From CAVQFB01 sp963711675 (GTDB lineage Bacteria; Acidobacteriota; Terriglobia; Terriglobales; Acidobacteriaceae), in assembly GCA_963711675.1 (NCBI GenBank), contig CAVQFB010000006.1, forward strand, positions 62,001 to 126,000: a stretch of 64,000 nucleotides of DNA, in the 5' to 3' direction. Shown piece after piece: positions 1 to 7,159 of this stretch. A model generated the notes under the pieces. That model was not told where the DNA came from, searched no databases, and saw only the letters and a program-made list of their open reading frames with translations. The position numbers and the translations under genes were made by a program. How positions within the stretch are numbered: position 1 is the stretch's first letter; each line of letters opens with the position of its first letter.

Positions 1-906
1 GATCGTGGCGCGATCGGCCAGCGGCAGATAGCGCAGCCCAGGGCCGAAATATTCGACGAACTTGCCCACCACACCATGCTTGCGCAGCATCTCGGTGATG
101 GTCAAAACCAGATCCGTCGCCGTCGCTCCTTCTCTCAGGCGTCCCGTTAGCTTCACCCCGACTACCAGCGGAATTAGCATCGATACTGGCTGGCCTAACA
201 TCGCCGCTTCCGCTTCGATTCCGCCTACGCCCCAACCGAGAACGCCCAGCCCGTTGATCATCGTAGTGTGGGAATCGGTCCCTACCAGAGTGTCAGGATA
301 CGCGGAGCGTTTGCCGTCCACCTCATGCACGAAAACCACGCGAGCCAGATATTCCAGGTTTACCTGGTGCACGATCCCGGTATCGGGCGGCACGATAGCC
401 AGATTCCTAAACGCGGTTTGCCCCCAGCGCAGGAATGCGTACCGCTCCTTGTTCCGCATGAACTCAAGCTCCGCATTCAAGCCGAATGCCTGCGGCGTGC
501 CGAATTCATCCACCTGAACCGAGTGATCAATGACGAGTTCCGCCGGCTGCAAGGGATTGATCAGTGTCGGGTCCCCGCCGAGACGCTTCATCGCGTCGCG
601 CATCGCGGCCAGATCCACGACTGCCGGAACTCCGGTAAAATCCTGCAGCAGCACGCGGCTGGGCGTGAAGGCAATCTCCTTGTCGGGCTTGCTCTTGCTG
701 TTCCACGCGGCGAGGGCGCGAATCTCTTCTTTCGTCACATTCTTGCCGTCTTCGGTGCGCAGCAGATTTTCCAGCAGAATTCTCAGCGAATATGGCAGGT
801 GCTTGGTGGAGATGCCCTGCTTGTCAAGCGCGTCCAGCCGGTAGATTTCGTATTCTTTATTGCCGACACGCAAATTCGAACGGCTGTTGAAACTATTCAC
901 AGACAT
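1..906 (-). CDS. acnA: Aconitate hydratase, N-terminal part (cut by window edge)
   Basis: N-terminal 302 codons of an AcnA/IRP-type aconitase, which interconverts citrate and isocitrate in the TCA cycle using a [4Fe-4S] cluster. The reading frame is open to base 1, so the rest lies outside the window; full AcnA proteins are near 900 residues. Recognisable stretches are YSLRILLENLLR, VLLQDFTGVPAVVDLAAMRD, the substrate-site region VDHSVQ-like IDHSVQVDEFG, and GTDSHTTMINGLGVLGWGVGG. The ATG at 906 is preceded by GAGGGAAGG at good spacing, which fixes the start. Divergent from the VOC gene. Identity is secure; the missing part includes two of the three cluster cysteines. Confidence 0.95.
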   Translation of the reverse strand, partial: MSVNSFNSRSNLRVGNKEYEIYRLDALDKQGISTKHLPYSLRILLENLLRTEDGKNVTKEEIRALAAWNSKSKPDKEIAFTPSRVLLQDFTGVPAVVDLAAMRDAMKRLGGDPTLINPLQPAELVIDHSVQVDEFGTPQAFGLNAELEFMRNKERYAFLRWGQTAFRNLAIVPPDTGIVHQVNLEYLARVVFVHEVDGKRSAYPDTLVGTDSHTTMINGLGVLGWGVGGIEAEAAMLGQPVSMLIPLVVGVKLTGRLREGATATDLVLTITEMLRKHGVVGKFVEYFGPGLRYLPLADRATI

Positions 907-960
907 AATGGCCTTCCCTCGGGAAATTCCGGCACACGACCGGATCTACGCAGTGCGGAC

Positions 961-983
961 TCGAACTTAATCTCGAACTTAAT
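961..983. repeat. Short tandem direct repeat in the acnA/VOC divergent gap
   Basis: TCGAACTTAAT occurs at 961-971 and again at 973-983 (12-bp period). It lies upstream of both divergent genes. It could be a regulator site, but no family can be named from the sequence. Confidence 0.5.
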
Positions 984-1049
984 AGTGTAATTCGTTCTAT
1001 CGTCGTTGCGTAGTCACGCGCCGTATGGAGGATTCCGGTCCGGTTGCGG

Positions 1050-1055
1050 TATAAA
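1050..1055 (+). promoter_or_regulatory. Candidate -10 element, leaderless VOC gene
   Basis: TATAAA sits 9 bp before the ATG at 1065, so a transcript starting about 7 bp after it would begin at or within two bases of the start codon. No Shine-Dalgarno sequence is seen in the 9-bp gap. Confidence 0.45.
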
Positions 1056-1064
1056 AGCTGGGCT

Positions 1065-1469
1065 ATGGAGCAAACACTCGGTTATGTCGCGCTCGTAGTT
1101 CGGGACTACGACGAGGCGCTCGCATTTTTTACCCAGGTTCTCAACTTCCGATTGGTCGAAGATACCCGCTTGAGCTCAGACAAGCGGTGGGTGCTGGTCG
1201 CTCCGCCGGGCCCTGGCGCTACGAGCCTGCTTCTGGCGCGCGCCGCGACACCCGAGCAAGCGACTCGCATCGGTAACCAGACCGGGGGACGAGTCGCCTT
1301 CTTTTTGCACACCGATGATTTCTGGCGCGACTACCGTGAAATGACCGCGCGAAACGTAAAGTTCACAAGAGCGCCCAGCGAAGAAGCGTACGGCACAGTT
1401 GCTGTTTTCGAAGACCTGTACGGCAATCTATGGGACCTGTTGCAACTGAAGGACAGCGGTTCACGCTGA
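1065..1469 (+). CDS. VOC (glyoxalase/dioxygenase superfamily) protein
   Basis: 134-residue single-domain protein of the vicinal oxygen chelate superfamily. The first beta-alpha-beta unit reads LGYVALVVRDYDEALAFF, and the C-terminal unit ends with FEDLYGNLWDLLQL, the usual VOC closing strand with its conserved glutamate/asparagine region. The exact reaction cannot be read from sequence; glyoxalase-like isomerases, dioxygenases and resistance proteins share this fold. I chose the ATG at 1065 over an in-frame TTG at 1044 because the TTG lies upstream of the likely -10 box (1050-1055) and adds residues not typical of the fold. Confidence 0.85.
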   Translation: MEQTLGYVALVVRDYDEALAFFTQVLNFRLVEDTRLSSDKRWVLVAPPGPGATSLLLARAATPEQATRIGNQTGGRVAFFLHTDDFWRDYREMTARNVKFTRAPSEEAYGTVAVFEDLYGNLWDLLQLKDSGSR

Positions 1470-1494
1470 TGGAATGTTTTCGTTCAGCAGAATC

Positions 1495-1722
1495 CTACCG
1501 TGCTCCTGTCCAAACCTGATAAATCACGACTCCGAACATAAAAACCAGGTACACCCTGAGCGCCCAGAACAAGACCATCTCGGTGCCCGTGAGGCGCCGT
1601 CGCGGACAGTGGTGTTTTGCCTTGGCATCGCTCAACTGATCGGGCTCCAGCGACGTCATCACTGCGGCGAGGTCTTCGCGACTTACTTCGACTTCTGTTG
1701 AGGGATCACGCTGGTCTACCAT
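1495..1722 (-). CDS. Small single-pass membrane protein, unknown function
   Basis: 75 residues with a charged N-terminal half (many Asp/Glu, then a Cys-Pro-Arg-Arg-Arg patch) and one hydrophobic helix near residues 49-70 (MVLFWALRVYLVFMFGVVIY). It starts immediately after the stop of the NRAMP-type transporter, so the two are almost certainly cotranscribed and translationally coupled. I do not recognise the family. The tight linkage suggests an accessory subunit or small regulator of the transporter, which is inference from position only. Confidence 0.65.
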   Translation of the reverse strand: MVDQRDPSTEVEVSREDLAAVMTSLEPDQLSDAKAKHHCPRRRLTGTEMVLFWALRVYLVFMFGVVIYQVWTGAR

Positions 1723-3150
1723 CTATTTACCTCCAACGGCCGCGAGCACATGGGGTGCGATAACGCTGATCCCAAACAAGAGGCCTGCGCCGATCAATAT
1801 CACCACCACCGTGAGGGCCAGGGCGTTCGCCCATAGCGGACTGACCAATTCGCCCATGATTTCATGGTCGTTGACCAGCATGTAAAGGAAAAGGAGCGCT
1901 GGAGGCATCGCCAGGACGGCAATTACGTTCACGACCAGCACGATATATACGAGCGGAATTCCCGGGATCAGGACCAGGCCCGCAGCGGCTGCAGCTTCCA
2001 GGAATAAGAAGAGATAGAAAGCTTTGCCCTGCTTGAAAGGAAGATTCAAGCTGTGCGGACGCCGCGCCACTTCTCCGAAGGCATAAGCGGAAGAAGCCGA
2101 AATAGTAACCGCCGCAACCATTCCCGCCTCAAAGATTCCGAGTGCAAAAAGCGCAGCTCCCCAACGCCCTACAAACGGTTGAAGTGCCTGGGCGAATTCG
2201 CCGGCTTCGAAGTTCGCTGCCGCCATGTGGTGGGTAAACAGCGGAGCCGTGGCCAGAATGGTAGCGACGGCTGCGAGCGTCGCTAAGCCCGCGCCCAGCA
2301 CGGTGTCGATTCGTCCGAAACGGATGTCTCGTGTGGTAAGGCCTTTGTCGGCAATCGCACTTTGCTGGAAAAACAGCATCCACGGAGTGACCGTCGCCCC
2401 AATATCGGCCAGCAGGATTATGACGGTCTCCTGGGTGAGTCCTCCAGGCAGCGGACGCCAAGTTACAAGCGCCCGGCCCACCTCGCCCCAGTGCGGATGA
2501 GTGAGCAGAGCCACAGGTATGAACAGCAGGTTGAATGCCGCCGCTCCCAGAGTAATCCGTTCCCAGGTCCAGTAGCGGTGAGTCATCAGCGCCACGAACA
2601 GAACACACAGTGCGCCCAGGACGGCCACGGAAGGCCGCACACCGAAGAAGCCCAGGCCCGCGCGGATGGCGATGAACTCCGTAACCAACGTCAGAAAGTT
2701 GCCCAGGGCGAGGTCTGCCATGGAGAACCAGCCCCAGAACGGTCCGAACCGGTCGAAGATCAGTTCGGCATGCCCTCGGTGAGTTGCGGCCCCCAGGCGG
2801 ACAGTCATTTCCTGTACCACGCAGGCCATGGCAAATGTCAGGACGACAAAGGGCAGGAAAAAGCCGATGCCAAACCGCGCGCCAGTGGCCGCATAGGACA
2901 ACATGCTGGGGCCATCGTTTTCTCCCAACATCACCAGGATACCGGGGCCGATGAGCAGCCACAGCAGTCGCAATCGCCACCGAAATCCACGGTGCGCACG
3001 AGTCTCCTCCACTCGTTCGCGGTCGTGCGCCCGATCCACATCCTCGTGAGTGATGATGACGTCGCCGACGGATGTTACCGAACCACTCAGCACGTCTGCT
3101 TGGGCGGCCGATCCCCCGCGAGTTCGCGGCGCTGTTTTGGGTTCGTCCAT
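1723..3150 (-). CDS. NRAMP-family divalent metal transporter with altered metal-site motifs
   Basis: 475-residue polytopic inner-membrane protein of the NRAMP/SLC11 fold with about 11 helices after a roughly 60-residue hydrophilic N-terminus. Classical NRAMPs carry DPGN in helix 1 and MPHN in helix 6. Here helix 1 reads ENDGPSMLSYAATGA (about residue 77) and helix 6 reads GATVTPWMLFFQQSA (about residue 250), so the helix-6 Met-Pro-His-Asn is replaced by Thr-Pro-Trp-Met. This pattern resembles the NRAMP-related magnesium transporter branch rather than MntH, so substrate is uncertain (Mg2+ or Mn2+). Downstream of a DtxR-type repressor with a shared promoter box; followed by a small membrane protein with no gap. 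Confidence 0.85.
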   Translation of the reverse strand: MDEPKTAPRTRGGSAAQADVLSGSVTSVGDVIITHEDVDRAHDRERVEETRAHRGFRWRLRLLWLLIGPGILVMLGENDGPSMLSYAATGARFGIGFFLPFVVLTFAMACVVQEMTVRLGAATHRGHAELIFDRFGPFWGWFSMADLALGNFLTLVTEFIAIRAGLGFFGVRPSVAVLGALCVLFVALMTHRYWTWERITLGAAAFNLLFIPVALLTHPHWGEVGRALVTWRPLPGGLTQETVIILLADIGATVTPWMLFFQQSAIADKGLTTRDIRFGRIDTVLGAGLATLAAVATILATAPLFTHHMAAANFEAGEFAQALQPFVGRWGAALFALGIFEAGMVAAVTISASSAYAFGEVARRPHSLNLPFKQGKAFYLFLFLEAAAAAGLVLIPGIPLVYIVLVVNVIAVLAMPPALLFLYMLVNDHEIMGELVSPLWANALALTVVVILIGAGLLFGISVIAPHVLAAVGGK

Positions 3151-3228
3151 TTGAAAGTTAAAGGCACGCTGGCAGCAGCAACTTCATGCGGCCAAAATAC
3201 AGCACATCAATCCACTTTGATTAGCGTA

Positions 3229-3258
3229 AGTATACATGAGAAGGTAAACTGTAGTTAA
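3229..3258 (-). promoter_or_regulatory. NRAMP promoter with candidate DtxR-type box
   Basis: On the minus strand, TTAACT (3253-3258) is followed by 18 bp and then TATACT (3229-3234). The 14-bp box at 3245-3258 reads TTAACTACAGTTTA on the minus strand, an imperfect palindrome covering the -35 position. The same TTAACTA core at the same 18-bp distance from the -10 occurs before the dtxR gene. Binding by the adjacent DtxR-type regulator is inferred. Confidence 0.55.
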
Positions 3259-3262
3259 GCTA

Positions 3263-3937
3263 CTAAAGATGGGAAGAATTCTTTTCGCGAGTGGTCACCC
3301 AAACCTTCTCTGCCGCAGCGCTACCCAGCGAAACTGCACCCGCGTCAGTGTGCAAGCTGAGAGTCTGATCGTAATTTCGGCCTGTTACGCCCACTTTCGC
3401 ACCTGGCCGGATTCCCCGTTCTTCCAGAAACTCCAGAAGACGACGATCGCGTTCGTAGATGCCGCTCACAACGTAGTTCCTGCCCGTCTGGGCATGGGCA
3501 AGAAGCACCAACCCCCGGCGGCGGCGGCTCACCGGGCTCTCCATTTCGCTCAGGTTGCCATGAGGGCAGGCCCCGCCTGATCCCAGCTTTGCCAGCAACT
3601 TGGCCTCAAAGTCGGGCGAAACTGCGTGCTCCAGGCGTTCCGCCTCGTCGTGGACCTTGTACCATTCCATCCCGAACATTTCAGAAAGCATGCGTTCGAT
3701 CAGATGGTGGCGCAGCGTGAGCTTTCGTGCGATCTTTCGGCCTGCCGTAGTCAGGCTCACTACGCCACCCACCTGCATACGAACCAGGCCATCTTTCTTC
3801 AGCCGCCGCAGAGCCATGGTCACAGCCGGCGGTGAAACCGCGAGCCAGTGCGCCAGCGTAGCCGAGATAACAGTCTCACCCTCGCTCTCAGCCTCGAGGA
3901 TGGCCTTCAGGTAGTCTTCTTTGGAGACAGTGATCAT
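3263..3937 (-). CDS. DtxR/MntR-family metal-dependent transcriptional regulator
   Basis: 224-residue metalloregulator. Domains: N-terminal winged helix (about 1-62, YLKAILEAESEG then VSPPAVTMALRRLKKDGLV as the recognition helix), a dimerisation and metal-binding region (about 65-140, with LRHHLIERML, the HDEAERLEHAVS helix and CPHG, all typical ligand-bearing segments), and a C-terminal SH3/FeoA-like domain (about 150-215). Such proteins bind Mn2+ or Fe2+ and repress metal uptake genes. It lies directly upstream of the NRAMP-type gene and both promoters share a TTAACTA box, so autoregulation and control of the transporter are likely. The -10 box is 8 bp from the ATG, implying a leaderless message. 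Confidence 0.9.
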   Translation of the reverse strand: MITVSKEDYLKAILEAESEGETVISATLAHWLAVSPPAVTMALRRLKKDGLVRMQVGGVVSLTTAGRKIARKLTLRHHLIERMLSEMFGMEWYKVHDEAERLEHAVSPDFEAKLLAKLGSGGACPHGNLSEMESPVSRRRRGLVLLAHAQTGRNYVVSGIYERDRRLLEFLEERGIRPGAKVGVTGRNYDQTLSLHTDAGAVSLGSAAAEKVWVTTREKNSSHL

Positions 3938-3945
3938 CTGGCGAC

Positions 3946-3975
3946 ATTATACGTCGTAGACTTAAGCATAGTTAA
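3946..3975 (-). promoter_or_regulatory. dtxR promoter with candidate autoregulatory box
   Basis: Minus strand: TTAACT (3970-3975), 18-bp spacer, perfect TATAAT (3946-3951), then 8 bp to the ATG at 3937. The 14-bp box at 3962-3975 reads TTAACTATGCTTAA, with TTAA ends in inverted orientation. It shares the heptamer TTAACTA and the spacing with the NRAMP promoter. Confidence 0.6.
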
Positions 3976-4153
3976 CGGGACCATTCGAAAACGCCGGAAG
4001 CCGCCGAAGCGGGCCGGAACTTCTCAAGCCAAAAGTGTTGGGATCAGACGACTCAACTCTGCCCCCAGCTGGAAATTTTCGGACTGCAATCTGCGGCCTC
4101 TGCGCGCCAGGTTTGACATCAGTCTCCACTGCCCCTAACCTTGTTTGTCCAAC

Positions 4154-5437
4154 ATGAAAGTCCTGGTCATCGGAAGCGGAGGGCGCGAGCACGCTCTGGT
4201 ATGGAAGCTCCGGCAATCTCCTCGCGTCACCAAAGTCTATTGCGCACCCGGGAATGGCGGTATCGCCGAAGAAGCCGAGTGTCTGCAGGCGGACATCAAG
4301 AGCCTGGATTCACTCGTCGCCGTCGCTCACCAGGTGCAGCCCGACCTTACCGTGATCGGTCCGGAACTTCCCTTGCATCTGGGAGTGGTCGACGAGTTTA
4401 CCCGCCGCGGTTGGCGTGTCTTCGGCCCAACCAAGGCTGCCTCCCAGCTGGAATGCAGCAAGAGCTTCGCCAAGGAGTTCATGCAGCGCCACCGTATTCC
4501 CACGGCGCACTACGCAATCTGCAATTCCCTCGGCGAAGTGCGCGCCGCCCTCTCGCACTTTCACACCCCCATTGTTGTGAAGGCCGACGGTCTGGCGGCC
4601 GGCAAGGGCGTGGTGATTGCGAAGACCAAGGATGAGGCCGCATCCGTCGCCGCGGACATGCTGAGCGGAAAGATGCTCGGCGAAGCAGGCGCGCGCGTCG
4701 TGCTTGAAGAATGCCTGCAAGGGGACGAACTTTCCTTCCTCGTGTTCAGCGACGGTGAACGCGTTGCCCCGCTGGTCGCGGCCCAGGACCACAAACGTGC
4801 CTTCGACGGCGATGCCGGGCCCAACACCGGCGGCATGGGGGCGTACTCCACACGGACTATCGTCGACGACAAGATGCGGGACTGGCTGTTGGCTCACGTC
4901 GCGCGTCCGGTGGTTTCCGGTATGAAGCAGGAGGGAGCCGAATACAAGGGCGTTCTCTATTGCGGCCTCATGATGACCGCCCGCGGTCCCATGGTTCTGG
5001 AGTTCAACTGCCGCTTTGGCGATCCTGAAACCCAGCCGATCCTCATGCGCCTGGAAAGCGACCTCGTCGAAGCGCTGGAAGCATCGGTCGACGGCCGCGT
5101 CAGCGACGGCGATTTTCGTTGGTCGCCGGACGCCTCGGTCTGCGTGGTCATGGCCTCCGACGGCTATCCCGGAACGTACGAAGCAGGCAAAAAGATCAGC
5201 GGCCTCGAGCAGGCCTCGGGACTGAAAGGCGTCAAGGTCTTTCATGCCGGAACGAACAAGCAGGAGGATCATTTCTTTACATCCGGGGGCCGCGTTCTAG
5301 GCGTAACCGCGCGGGCGGGCGACCTCTCAACGGCAGTGCAGCGCGTCTATGAAGCGGTTTCGCAGATTCATTTCGACGGCGCGCACTACCGGAAAGACAT
5401 AGCAGCAAGAGAGTTGAAAGGGGCGGTGTCTCGCTGA
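4154..5437 (+). CDS. purD: Phosphoribosylamine--glycine ligase
   Basis: 427-residue GAR synthetase, second step of purine biosynthesis: joins phosphoribosylamine and glycine with ATP hydrolysis. Rossmann-like N-terminus MKVLVIGSGGREHALVWKL, ATP-grasp segments ADGLAAGKGVVIA (about residue 145) and EFNCRFGDPETQPILMRL (about 285), then the C-terminal B-loop domain. Full length. The ATG at 4154 is preferred to an in-frame TTG at 4145 because family members start at MKVLVIG. Followed 54 bp later by purE, probably one operon. Confidence 0.97.
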   Translation: MKVLVIGSGGREHALVWKLRQSPRVTKVYCAPGNGGIAEEAECLQADIKSLDSLVAVAHQVQPDLTVIGPELPLHLGVVDEFTRRGWRVFGPTKAASQLECSKSFAKEFMQRHRIPTAHYAICNSLGEVRAALSHFHTPIVVKADGLAAGKGVVIAKTKDEAASVAADMLSGKMLGEAGARVVLEECLQGDELSFLVFSDGERVAPLVAAQDHKRAFDGDAGPNTGGMGAYSTRTIVDDKMRDWLLAHVARPVVSGMKQEGAEYKGVLYCGLMMTARGPMVLEFNCRFGDPETQPILMRLESDLVEALEASVDGRVSDGDFRWSPDASVCVVMASDGYPGTYEAGKKISGLEQASGLKGVKVFHAGTNKQEDHFFTSGGRVLGVTARAGDLSTAVQRVYEAVSQIHFDGAHYRKDIAARELKGAVSR

Positions 5438-5491
5438 AATCGGATTTATCGCCCGCTGACCGACTCCCGGAATTTCAGTTGGTGAACGCAA

Positions 5492-6010
5492 ATGGCAAAA
5501 GTAAACATGAGCAAACCGATCGTTTCCATTGTTATGGGCAGTGACTCCGACCTGGAGATCATGCGTGAAGCGGGCAAAGCGCTCGACGAGTTTGGCATTG
5601 CGTACGAAATCGACGTCACCTCCGCCCACCGCTCTCCGGACCGAACCGCCGAGTACGCCCGCAAGGCAGCCGAGCACGGCATCCGGGTCATCATTGCCGG
5701 CGCAGGCGGGGCCGCCCACTTGGCTGGCGTCATCGCCGCTCATACCACGCTGCCGGTCATAGGAGTGCCCATTCCCTCCACCTCGCTGCAGGGTATGGAC
5801 TCGCTGCTAGCGACAGTGCAGATGCCGGCCGGCATTCCGGTGGCTACCGTCGCCATCGGCAAAGCAGGCGCGACCAATGCCGGAATTCTTGCCGCGCAGA
5901 TCCTGGCTCTCTCGGATTCTTCAGTGGCGGGAAAGTTGGCTCAGCATAAGGAAAAACTGGCCAAAGGTGTGGAGGAAAAATCCAGGAAGCTGAAGGCTTC
6001 ACTTTCTTAG
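5492..6010 (+). CDS. purE: N5-carboxyaminoimidazole ribonucleotide mutase
   Basis: 172-residue class I PurE, which moves the carboxyl group of N5-CAIR to C4 in purine biosynthesis. Family hallmarks are the phosphate loop VMGSDSDLEIM (about 13-25), the SAHRSPDRTAEYA segment with the catalytic histidine (about 46), and AGGAAHLAGVIAAHTTLPVIG. Follows purD in the same orientation. An internal ATG at 5507 is an alternative start. PurK, needed to make the substrate, is not in the window. Convergent with galU. Confidence 0.96.
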   Translation: MAKVNMSKPIVSIVMGSDSDLEIMREAGKALDEFGIAYEIDVTSAHRSPDRTAEYARKAAEHGIRVIIAGAGGAAHLAGVIAAHTTLPVIGVPIPSTSLQGMDSLLATVQMPAGIPVATVAIGKAGATNAGILAAQILALSDSSVAGKLAQHKEKLAKGVEEKSRKLKASLS

Positions 6011-6034
6011 GAAGACGGGTTTCTACCCCGCGAA

Positions 6035-6913
6035 CTACAGCTCCAGACTCTTCAGGTACCGCCGAAATTCTTCCCCAAGGTCCTGCCGCTTCAGGGCAAA
6101 CTCCACTGTTGCCTTCAGGAAACCCAGCTTGTCGCCAGTATCGTGGCGCTTGCCCTCGTAGACGTAGGCATACATCTTTTCTCTCTTGAGGAGAAGGCGC
6201 ATGCCATCGGTAAGCTGAAGCTCTCCGCCGGTTCCGAGCGCCGTTTGTGACAAGGTCTCGAAGACCGTCGGCGTAAGTATGTAGCGCCCGATAATAGCTT
6301 TGTCGGACGGCGCATCCTCCAGCTTCGGCTTCTCGACCATGTTTTGAATCTCGAATAAACGCCCATTAAAACCATCCGCCGGCTTCACATCGAGCACGCC
6401 GTAGGCCGAGATGGCTTTCCCCTGCACCACCTGCGTCGCGATCACCGAGCATTGCTTCTGTTCGAAGACCTGGATCATCTGCTTGAGGCACGGGACCTGC
6501 GCATCCACCACGTCGTCAGCCAGCAGCACGGCGAAAGGCTCGTTGCCCACGAGTTCGCGCGCCATGAGCACGGCATGTCCCAGCCCCATCGCTTCTTTCT
6601 GACGCACGTAGGCGACGTGGATCAGCTCAGAAATCTGCCGCACAATCTTCAGCAGGTCTTTCTTGCCCTTTTCCTCCAGCATCTTTTCCAGTTCGTAGCT
6701 CACGTCGAAGTGGTCTTCGATCGCCTGTTTGCCACGGCCGGTAATGATGATGATCTGGTCGCATCCCGCCGCCAGCGCCTCTTCCACGCCATACTGGATG
6801 ATGGGCTTGTCCACCAGGGGAAGCATTTCTTTGGGTTGGGCCTTGGTAGCTGGAAGGAATCGCGTGCCCAGCCCGGCTGCGGGGAAGACGGCTTTGCGGA
6901 CTCTCATGGTCAT
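6035..6913 (-). CDS. galU: UTP--glucose-1-phosphate uridylyltransferase
   Basis: 292-residue nucleotidyltransferase that makes UDP-glucose for envelope and exopolysaccharide synthesis. Near the N-terminus it has the nucleotide-binding signature AAGLGTRFLPATKAQPKEML, then VDKPIIQYGVEEA, LADDVVD and VEKP, all in GalU order. The frame is open further upstream, but AGGAAA sits 5-8 bp before the ATG at 6913 (MTMRVRKAVFPAAG), so that start is chosen. Convergent with purE with a 24-bp gap and no clear terminator. Confidence 0.95.
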   Translation of the reverse strand: MTMRVRKAVFPAAGLGTRFLPATKAQPKEMLPLVDKPIIQYGVEEALAAGCDQIIIITGRGKQAIEDHFDVSYELEKMLEEKGKKDLLKIVRQISELIHVAYVRQKEAMGLGHAVLMARELVGNEPFAVLLADDVVDAQVPCLKQMIQVFEQKQCSVIATQVVQGKAISAYGVLDVKPADGFNGRLFEIQNMVEKPKLEDAPSDKAIIGRYILTPTVFETLSQTALGTGGELQLTDGMRLLLKREKMYAYVYEGKRHDTGDKLGFLKATVEFALKRQDLGEEFRRYLKSLEL

Positions 6914-7159
6914 GGGGATTTCCTGCCGCGTCGCCACGAAACGGCGGCGACTCCAGCCAACCAAGATACCAGCAGAATTCGTTCCGTGACGAGTCTGCTT
7001 GAGGCGCTTCTCGGCGGCCTCCACTCAAACTGAGGCTCAGATCGAATCACGCCGCCGCAGAACTCGTATCGAAACTCCATTTGATGCCGGTTCTTGTGAT
7101 TGTGTTGGCGGATGAACAGCTCTGAGGTGATCGAATCCCGATGGACCGTGACTCCCGGC

